The notes beneath the pieces were generated by a model that ran no database searches, was not told the DNA's origin, and saw nothing but the letters and a program-made list of their open reading frames with translations. DNA of 9,259 nt, taken from JASSUD01 sp031963045 (GTDB lineage Bacteria; Pseudomonadota; Gammaproteobacteria; Burkholderiales; Burkholderiaceae). The stretch lies in contig JASSUK010000046.1 of NCBI GenBank assembly GCA_031963045.1, forward strand, positions 1-9,259, given 5' to 3'. Below, in pieces: positions 1 to 7,300 of this stretch. Position 1 is the first letter of the stretch. Each line of letters begins with the position of its first letter. Both the position numbers and the translations under genes were made by a program.

Positions 1-3000
1 GGCGGCTCAGGCATTAGGTAAGCAGGAAACGCTGCCAGAGGCTGCTATTTCCGCTTTGACCAACGCGCTACAGGATGAAAATTATGACGTCAGATCTGCG
101 GCGGCTCAGGCATTAGGTAAGCAGGAAACGCTGCCAGAGGCTGCTATTTCCGCTTTGACCAACGCGCTACAGGATGAAAACAAGAAAGTCAAATCTGTAG
201 TTGCCTGGGCATTAGGTAGGCAGGAAATGCTGCCAGAGGCTGCAATCTCCGCTTTGATCAACGCGCTACAGGACGAAAACCAGGCCATCAAAGCTGTGGC
301 GGTTCTGGCATTAGGTAAGCAGGAAACGTTGCCAGAGGCCGCTATTTCCGCTTTAATCAAGGCGCTACAGGATGGAAGCCGGCCCGTCAGAGCTGTGGCG
401 GCTCAGGTATTAGGTGAGCAGAAAACGCTGCTAGAGGCCGCTATTTCCGCTTTGACCAACGCGCTACAGGATGAAGAGCCGGACGTTAGATTTGAGGCGG
501 CTCAGGCATTAGGTGAGCAGAAAACGCTTCAGGCCGATACCATCTCGGCCTTGATCTTTACTATGCAGGATGAAAACAAAAAAGTTAGTTCTGCAGCCGC
601 GAGGGCATTAGGCGGGCAGCTTGATCAACTTTACTCTTCGCTGCCAAGATTAGAGTTTAAACAAATACAAACGCTCTATATCAGAGTCTTTTTTCCACGG
701 AGTTGTAAATATATTGCGCCGCTCTATATTCAAGACAATCAGCTTCACTTTTATACGGCGAAAGGTCCTGGGCAACCGATTGAGCTTACATCCGAACAGA
801 TTGAAACGTTAATTAAAGCTTTGAGAGAGGTCCGATCAGAAGCAGGTATTCCTCCATTACCAGAAGACAATAATTTGCCTACTATTGCTAATCAATCTCA
901 AAAAAAAAATAATTTTTTAGCCTCCCCCCCTGTTAATTCTGAAAACATTCAAACTCTAAGTAGGCACGATCTGTCTGCCTCGGGTCTCCGGTTTTCCATA
1001 GGCCAGCGACCGATTGGCCCAGCCCATTACGTTCCCAGAGCACAGTCGGACCAATTACTCGCACTGCTGAAGGCTAAGCCGACCGCGCTAATTGAAGTCA
1101 TCGGCCCGCCGGGGATGGGCAAAACCGCCCTGCTTCAGCGCTTAATCGATCCGCGCTCCGATCTATTCGCGTCCTACGATTTGATCGCTTGGATTGACTG
1201 CAGCAGTGTGAGCCGTGCCTATGCAGATATCCAAGCCATTAGTCACGCGCTCGATTATGGCAACCCAAGCCCGGAAGAGGCTCTGCAGCAGGTGGTGAGC
1301 TATCTACGGCAACATCCTCGTTCGCTATTGATATTGGATGGGTTGACACCAAGCAATGTCGATCTTGTTTTGACATGGCTCAATCCATCCTTTTGGTCTG
1401 GCCAACTGATCTACACCACGACCGAGACCTTGACAGGGAAACTCAGCCAAAGCCTAGGACAACCCGTCGAATCTATTCCGCTGAGCTTTTTTACCCCGGA
1501 TCAAGCGAAGCATTTAGTGCAGCAGTACTTGCCGAAAGAGTCGCTCAAAGCATGCAATTTTTCTCAGGTTATTAGGATGACGGGGGGGTATCCAGGGATC
1601 ATTCAGGCGCTGTGCCAACACTATCAAGCCTCCATAGTGGGATTTAGGAACTTTGCCGACTTTTTAGCGCAGCCGGAGAAACACCAGGAGGTGCGAGATA
1701 CCTTACTGAGTGAGATTGCGCAGGCGAGTCTAGGGCCATTAGAAACGGAAGCGGTGACGAACCAGATCACGGCCCGAGCATGGAATCTCATTAAGCAAGC
1801 AGCCTGGCTGGGAGATCATCGCATCCCCTTTGCATTTTTTGTAAATGCGCACCAGCAGGTGGATCAAGATGCCATTCAGACCTTGTACCACAAGCAGCTC
1901 GCGATTCTAGACATTGACCGTTCCACTCAAAGTCTCAAGCTAAACCCGGCCTTTTTGAGCGTGGTGCAAAAACGGTATCCGTCAGAACAACGCGCACTGC
2001 TTGAAAAAAATATCCAGCGACTGTCTGAGGTCTTCAGTTATTTGACGGATAACGAAAGCGCAAAGGGCCACCATAGTCAGCCAGAAGATTTAAAGCTCTA
2101 TGCGGATTTGGTGCACACGCTCCTTTTCGAGACCTGTGCTACGGTCTCCTTCTCTGATAATCCGTCCTTACGGAGCCAAGTACTGAAGTTGGGCAGCAGT
2201 CTAGCCAGACTCTATTACCTGTATCACGGTGAGTTACAGCAGGCCTACGATTGTCTTCAAAGGGCCCAGCACTTCTTTAAGCAGGGACTGTCCGAGGAAC
2301 AGATTGCGGACTTCGAGGACCAGATCGAACAGTTTGAACAGGCACCAGCGGACTTTACCTCCCCGTCCATCACGCAGGAAGAGAGCAAGTTACTCAAACT
2401 GTATGCGCAAGAATATCTGTATCAGGGTGCCACCATCGCTTCTCAGCTGTTTTCACGTGGCCAGGTTGCGGTGGAGGTCATTCAGAATTTTGAGAAGAGT
2501 TACGCCATTCAAATCAATTTGGGTCAGCACGCTGACCCTGAAGCGATTGCCTATACGCTGCGCAATCTGACCAGGGCGTTGCGTAAGCAAGGACTTTTAG
2601 TCGATGCGCTTAAAAAGCATGAAGCATTAACGCTATGGATAGACCAGCATCCGATGGTATTCAACGAACGCGTGCGCGCGGAGCTTTTGGTCGATCAGGG
2701 AATTATCCAGAAGGAATTGGAAGATGCTAAGCCGGAAGGTCAACGAAACTATCAAGCGGCGATAGATCTTCTGTACGAGACGCACCGTATTTACCTAAAA
2801 CACGAGACGGCAAACCAGGGCCAGGCATTGGGAATGCTGTCCATTTACCTAGGAGAGACTCATCTGGCTGCAGGTGATTTTGAGAAAGGCATTACGCATA
2901 TCTACCGGATTCTCCATTACGATGGAAAAAATCAAGAAAGACAGGCCCGTGCCTACTTCAATCTAGCGCGGTCGTTTCATGAGGTGGAGTATGTGGCGCT

Positions 3001-4258
3001 GGCTAAGCTCTTCCTTGATAAGGCCTTGCCCCTCCAAATGAAAACCTATAAGTCCAAGACAGAAACCTTAAGTCTCAAAATAGAACAAAAACTGTTGCAA
3101 CGTCATCAGCAAACCGCATCGGACAAAATCAATACCCAAACAGACGCCTGGGAGACCCAAGCAGACCTGACAGCATATTGTGAAGAACAGCTGCTATCAG
3201 GCAGCGAGCCACCTAATATCCTTTATGGGAACCAAATTCGTGCTGCTGAGGACACTGCCTACAACTGGTTGTGGCAGCATCACTCAAAAGCAAACCTCGA
3301 GGCGCAGCAAGCTGCGCTCGTATCAAAACTTACTGCGCTTGAAGCACAGGAAAAAGCCCATGCGGAGAAACATGCGTTGCAGCTTAAGCAGGATAAAGTT
3401 TGGTATCGCACTTTCGCACAGCGTATTAATTTGAATGCGTCAGAGAACCGGACTGCCCGCATCTTTGCCCATCAATTTAAAGAAGCGCTCCTGGACCTAA
3501 TTATTCAGCAGTTGCGACTTGCGTATGGAGAAAAGGTACCGATGGATAAAATCGCGGTAGCAGAATGGTTGATACAAGCGGTATCAGGTGTGGCCACGAC
3601 GGGGGTCACCGGCACGGTGGATCTGGCAGCCCTCGTGCAAGGGTTGACGAAAACACTCAGCGAGTGGCATTACAGTCATGAACAGGCCGGTGCCCAGCGC
3701 ATTGCAGATTCGTTGGAGGAGCCTGAGCAGCAGCCAAAAAGTCTGCAAGTGGGTATCCGCATCCAGCAGCAGATAGAGGAGATGGCCTACTACGCAGCCC
3801 GCTGCTGGCAGCCCGTGTTATCAAGACAAGACTGGAGCAACCCGGAAGATATTCAGACGCTGGCCAAGTATGGTGCGCTCCGCGTGATGGAGTACCTAAA
3901 AACAGGAAGAGCCGATACGCTGTCGTCTCAGGAACGGGTTGTACTCGCCCTGATGACGGGTAAAGCGAATACCCGCTTGACGCAGCGCAAAGCGGGAGAG
4001 CCGGGGCAGTCGTTAAAGGGCTATTGGAGTGTCCAAGGCTTTTTCGCCGAGCCCGGCATCAAGGTGGAGGTGGAGAAAGAGGAACAAGCGGTGTATCTCC
4101 CGTCCTGGCAGGCGCATCCTAACGTTTACGGCTATCGCTTCGGATCGCCGGTGGAGGCGCGTACCCGCCCCTATCAGGGGCCATTTGAGAATGAGGCTGA
4201 GGCGCAACAGCGTGCAGAAGCAGCGCGACATCAGCACAGTCCTTGTACGGTCATGTAA
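1..4258 (+). CDS. Giant HEAT-repeat / STAND NTPase / TPR protein, 5' end missing
   Basis: The frame is open from the window edge to the TAA at 4256-4258, giving 1418 codons. The start lies upstream: the first TTG in frame (56) sits inside a HEAT repeat. Domains seen in order: seven 33-residue HEAT-like repeats (2-620); a short cap-like module (620-870); a low-complexity junction with A10, T6 and C7 runs; a STAND-type NTPase with Walker A GPPGMGKT (1103-1126), Walker B SLLILDGL (1322-1345), sensor-like strand LIYTTTE (1406-1426) and GxP-like TGGYPG around 1580-1600; a winged-helix-like segment (about 1780-1980); a TPR-like helical region (about 2080-3080); a coiled coil (about 3285-3400); and an unrecognised C-terminal region ending in CTVM. 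STAND ATPases are known to act as ligand-triggered oligomerising switches, with TPRs usually the sensor. HEAT repeats placed before the ATPase are unusual, so a NACHT or other effector may lie upstream of the window, or this may be a fusion. The ligand and output are unknown. I am confident of the ATPase and HEAT calls, less so of TPR boundaries. Confidence 0.85.
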   Translation, partial: AAQALGKQETLPEAAISALTNALQDENYDVRSAAAQALGKQETLPEAAISALTNALQDENKKVKSVVAWALGRQEMLPEAAISALINALQDENQAIKAVAVLALGKQETLPEAAISALIKALQDGSRPVRAVAAQVLGEQKTLLEAAISALTNALQDEEPDVRFEAAQALGEQKTLQADTISALIFTMQDENKKVSSAAARALGGQLDQLYSSLPRLEFKQIQTLYIRVFFPRSCKYIAPLYIQDNQLHFYTAKGPGQPIELTSEQIETLIKALREVRSEAGIPPLPEDNNLPTIANQSQKKNNFLASPPVNSENIQTLSRHDLSASGLRFSIGQRPIGPAHYVPRAQSDQLLALLKAKPTALIEVIGPPGMGKTALLQRLIDPRSDLFASYDLIAWIDCSSVSRAYADIQAISHALDYGNPSPEEALQQVVSYLRQHPRSLLILDGLTPSNVDLVLTWLNPSFWSGQLIYTTTETLTGKLSQSLGQPVESIPLSFFTPDQAKHLVQQYLPKESLKACNFSQVIRMTGGYPGIIQALCQHYQASIVGFRNFADFLAQPEKHQEVRDTLLSEIAQASLGPLETEAVTNQITARAWNLIKQAAWLGDHRIPFAFFVNAHQQVDQDAIQTLYHKQLAILDIDRSTQSLKLNPAFLSVVQKRYPSEQRALLEKNIQRLSEVFSYLTDNESAKGHHSQPEDLKLYADLVHTLLFETCATVSFSDNPSLRSQVLKLGSSLARLYYLYHGELQQAYDCLQRAQHFFKQGLSEEQIADFEDQIEQFEQAPADFTSPSITQEESKLLKLYAQEYLYQGATIASQLFSRGQVAVEVIQNFEKSYAIQINLGQHADPEAIAYTLRNLTRALRKQGLLVDALKKHEALTLWIDQHPMVFNERVRAELLVDQGIIQKELEDAKPEGQRNYQAAIDLLYETHRIYLKHETANQGQALGMLSIYLGETHLAAGDFEKGITHIYRILHYDGKNQERQARAYFNLARSFHEVEYVALAKLFLDKALPLQMKTYKSKTETLSLKIEQKLLQRHQQTASDKINTQTDAWETQADLTAYCEEQLLSGSEPPNILYGNQIRAAEDTAYNWLWQHHSKANLEAQQAALVSKLTALEAQEKAHAEKHALQLKQDKVWYRTFAQRINLNASENRTARIFAHQFKEALLDLIIQQLRLAYGEKVPMDKIAVAEWLIQAVSGVATTGVTGTVDLAALVQGLTKTLSEWHYSHEQAGAQRIADSLEEPEQQPKSLQVGIRIQQQIEEMAYYAARCWQPVLSRQDWSNPEDIQTLAKYGALRVMEYLKTGRADTLSSQERVVLALMTGKANTRLTQRKAGEPGQSLKGYWSVQGFFAEPGIKVEVEKEEQAVYLPSWQAHPNVYGYRFGSPVEARTRPYQGPFENEAEAQQRAEAARHQHSPCTVM
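2..619 (+). repeat. 99-base tandem repeat encoding HEAT-like repeats (gene 1)
   Basis: Seven units begin at 2, 101, 200, 299, 398, 497 and 596, exactly 99 bases (33 residues) apart with no indel. Each carries a helix around AAQALG, a turn around KQETLPEAA and a helix around ISALTNALQDE, as in PBS-lyase/HEAT-type repeats. Positions 1-81 and 100-180 are identical base for base, so the first two visible units are very recent copies. Divergence rises toward the last unit, which looks like the degenerate end of the array. The array continues upstream of the window. HEAT solenoids normally bind proteins; the partner is unknown. Confidence 0.9.
900..930 (+). other. In-frame homopolymer cluster A10 / T6 / C7
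   Basis: Ten A (900-909), six T (913-918) and seven C (924-930) lie within 31 bases, between the HEAT/cap part and the NTPase part of gene 1. Read as given, the frame stays open (Gln-Lys-Lys-Asn-Asn-Phe-Leu-Ala-Ser-Pro-Pro). Losing one A from the A10 run gives TAG after a few codons (at the T6 end), and gaining one A gives TAA directly after the run. Slippage would therefore release a HEAT-only protein without the ATPase. Known slippage-prone tracts have this form; actual variation here is inference. Confidence 0.6.
1582..1588 (+). other. G7 homopolymer within the NTPase GxP-like motif
   Basis: Seven G encode Gly-Gly in TGGYPG, the likely GxP-type motif of the STAND core. A one-base loss reads into TAG near 1635, and a one-base gain reads into TAG slightly further on, so any slip would truncate the ATPase. 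It may be no more than a glycine pair coded by chance as GGG GGG. Confidence 0.4.
4244..4255 (+). other. C-terminal CaaX-like motif (Cys-Thr-Val-Met-stop)
   Basis: The last four codons of gene 1 are TGT ACG GTC ATG, followed by TAA. Cys at the fourth position from the end, Val at a2 and Met at X match the form recognised by eukaryotic farnesyltransferase (compare Ras ends such as CVVM). Several intracellular bacteria, including Legionella, are known to carry CaaX effectors lipidated by the host. A few Arg/His residues precede it, but there is no strong polybasic stretch. With one sequence, chance cannot be excluded. Confidence 0.4.
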
Positions 4259-4319
4259 CTCAGGGGGGTTTAAGCAGCCGAGTGTCAGATTAGAACCGAT
4301 CAACAAAGAGGTGTTAATA
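4259..4319 (+). other. 61-base gap between the two genes, no terminator seen
   Basis: There is no stable hairpin followed by a T run and no convincing -35/-10 pair, which favours one transcript for both genes. The gap holds a G6 run (4263-4268) and the ribosome binding site of gene 2. The frame of gene 2 has no stop codon across the gap and is open upstream as far as 3981. Confidence 0.5.
4307..4311 (+). promoter_or_regulatory. Ribosome binding site of gene 2
   Basis: AGAGG lies eight bases before the ATG at 4320, a standard Shine-Dalgarno placement. It decides the start in favour of 4320 over the in-frame upstream ATG at 4191, which lies inside gene 1 and has a poorer upstream context. Confidence 0.7.
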
Positions 4320-7300
4320 ATGTTTGGTAATTCTATTTTCAGAAACCAGACAGATACCCAAGCGCAGGTGCTAGCAGCGCAAAACTATCTGGATCAGGCC
4401 CGTTTTGAAAGGATGGAGCAGAATTTCGAGGTAGCCTTAAACTTGTATGACCAGGCAAAAGTCGCTTTCAAAGATGCGAACCAGGCAACTCCCATCTTAT
4501 CCCAATTAAAACGTGCCTTTGCCAAAGCACGGACATCGCAAACACCCGAAGGAATAGCATTGCGGCAGCGTATCGCCGATGTCTATTATGAACGCGCGGA
4601 AGTCTTGTGGAACTTAGATAGACTTGGCAAAGTGCAGGCGAGTTACAGAAAAGCGCTAGCCTGGGACTCTAACGAGATCGAGCCTGCATCCATCCTCCCC
4701 GCTGTGTCGCTGCCTATGCTCGGTGCGCTGCTGGCTGGGGCTGGAGCTTTGACTTGGGCTTGGTGGGCTCGGAGCGCCGCGCCCACCTCCATGCTTTTGC
4801 AGCCGCAATCACTTGCCCCAATGCCTTTGCAACCGCAATCACTTGTCCCAATGCCTTTGCAGCAACTGCCGGTTGTGCCTGCGCAGGCAAAAAGCGAGCT
4901 GGTGGATTATCTGTTTGAAAAGGCGCTGTCGACGCTGGGATCGTTAGAGGTGTCCAATAAACCCAGCCTTTTTCTGATCTATGCACATGACAATCCAGCG
5001 TACGGACAGGCCGAGGCCGATACGTCTAAATATTTAATCAATAAGTTATCTCAAATCCGAGTCAACCTGTATTCGGATCAAACGCCGATGGGGAAACCGT
5101 ATTTAAGCTCCCCGGAAGATTTAAAAAAGGACGGTAAGCTAGAAGATATCTTAACTAGTCAGCTTTGTTTGTTGCCAGATCAGTTGCGAGACGATGTGGA
5201 ACCGGTCGATAAGGTCGTAGTGTGTTGTTCTGAGTTATTAGGAAGCTACTTGGGATGGTCGCACTATGAAGATTTTTATCAGGAACTTCAAAAAGCCTAT
5301 CTCAAAGATCGAGAAGCCTATCGCAAAGACGGTAAACAGCCGAGCACTTCGATAATACGTGAGGTGGTCAGAACATTTTCACAAGAGGAAGCCTATAAGG
5401 CAGAGTTCCATCATGTGTTGACGGAAATGGCTTTTTTGCAAATCCGGGCAGAGCAGCACAAAGATCAGCACGGCATTATTCCGATTTCGTTAACTCCAAA
5501 TAGCTATCAGCAATGCCTGGCGCATTTTATTCCAACGACCACGGTACGCATGGAGGATATTCTCCGATTTGACGAGCAAGCCAAAGCGGGACGAGAGGTG
5601 TATCCGAATCAAGGTCGACACTGGGTGCTTTTTAAGCTGATCGAGCGGCTTTTAGTGGGGAGCGATGAGGTCAAAACGTTTCTGGATAAGTTTTGGAAGG
5701 GGTACAGCGAATGTATTTCCCGTTTAAAGAATGATTTAATGCTTGACAAGCTTGAGTTTGCCAAGTTCGTAGACGGTATCTTCGGTGAGATAGAGGCGGA
5801 GCTTCACCGTAAGCTAGTCGCTACAGTGCAGCAGGCACAAAAACAGCTTCCCCCTACCCTCTCCTTGGCAGATTTGCGTAGCGCGCTCTACCATTATTAT
5901 CAATTATCCAATCTATCGATTCAGCGGGTATCTGGTGAATCAATATCGCTCGATACGAGCTACATCAATCTCGCCATTGAGGAGAGTCGCGCGCAACATG
6001 AAAAAGAGCAAGAAACGCTGAAAAAGCAAGCGGCGGCTTTTGAACGTCTGCCGAGTGAGGAATACCTTCCTGCTACCAATCCAAACAAACTGATTTCGCT
6101 GGAAGCACTCTTTGAGCCACAACAGTTGCGCAATGGCTTAACGGGTGAGCCAAAACGCATTCTGATTCAGGGAAGAGCAGGGGTAGGCAAAACCACCTTA
6201 TGCAAAAAGCTGGTCTATGACTATCAGCACAATACGGCTTGGCAAGGTCGCTTCGAGAGTGTGGTTTGGGTGCCTCTACGGGAACTCAAGACTTTGCAGG
6301 TTTATAGCTTGGAAAAATTGCTCTGCGAACACTATTTTGCAAGTATAGGAAGCCGCAAAGCGCAGGCGCTCACACAGAGGGTGCTAGATCATCAGGACAA
6401 AACGCTTTTTATTTTAGATGGCTTAGACGAGGTAGTTGGTGAGCTGCATGAAAACCATTCTTTAAGCAGATTTCTAAAAGAACTGCTCAGTCAGGCGCAG
6501 GTGGTGATCACCTCCCGGCCGGCCGGGGTAGACCCCAAGTTATGCGGTCAACTGGATTTAGAGTTAGAAATCGTTGGGTTTAGTCCAGACGATGTGCAGA
6601 CCTATATTCAGAAGTTTGCGCCTGAGTCGAACAAAAATGCCATTCAGCAATTCATACAACGCACCCCCCTGATTCATGGGCTAGTCAAGATCCCCATTCA
6701 ACTCGATGCGCTTTGTTATAGCTGGGATGAACTCCCCAAAGATCCAGGGGCGGTAACTATGGCTACGTTATACCAGGCCATGGTCGATAAATTATGGCGT
6801 AAAGATATTATTCGCTTGAATAAAAAAGAAGATGGTGAACCATTAGAGGCCCGCCATATCGAACGCTTGTCATCGACTGAGTTAGAAGAGCTAATGGCCG
6901 CTGAGCTTCATTATTTAGGCTATTTAGCGTTTAATGGATTAAAGAACGAAAAGGGCGTGCAGATTGAGTTTAGTTTTGGTGAGTTAGATCAGTACAAGAG
7001 AGAGTTTAATAAGCAACTTGTAGGGATAAAATTGTCTTCCAAATTCACTTCTGAGCTGGAACAAACTTCTTTTTTACATACGGCCGATGCTGAGCAGCCC
7101 AAAGCTAAGCGGCACTATCATTTCTTGCATTTTACTTTTCAAGAATTTTTTGCGGCGAAATTTTTGGTACGAAATCTGCAAGCTTATTCAGAAGCCGTTG
7201 AAATATCCGCTTCTGCCAAAGTCACACAAACTGGTTTAGGGTTAATGCCCAGCCAAGCACAATTGGAAATCTTTATTGCCCAAAACAAATATAACCCGCG

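Noticed and set aside
56..58. TTG as the start of gene 1
   Set aside because: It is mid-repeat; the same frame is open to the window edge and the repeat unit continues upstream, so the true start is outside.
106..360. 84-codon ORF on the - strand
   Set aside because: It is the antisense of the HEAT repeats and shows the same 33-residue period; it is a by-product of repeat composition.
1375..1575. 66-codon + strand ORF inside gene 1
   Set aside because: Overlaps the conserved NTPase core in another frame and its product shows no recognisable features.
2229..2570. 113-codon + strand ORF inside gene 1
   Set aside because: Arg/Ser-rich out-of-frame shadow of the TPR-like region.
3180..3434. 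84-codon + strand ORF and an opposing - strand ORF (3280-3462)
   Set aside because: Both lie across the coiled-coil region of gene 1 in other frames and look like low-complexity shadows.
4258..4284. ACTC...GAGT inverted pair as a terminator
   Set aside because: The arms are four bases with a loop of about 20 and no T run; too weak to be a terminator.
4013..4306. 97-codon - strand ORF across the gene 1 end and the gap
   Set aside because: No Shine-Dalgarno sequence and no family resemblance; mostly antisense to the conserved frame of gene 1.
4714..4986. 90-codon - strand ORF with Ala/Lys-rich repeats
   Set aside because: Antisense of the 30-base linker repeat, which explains its internal repetition.
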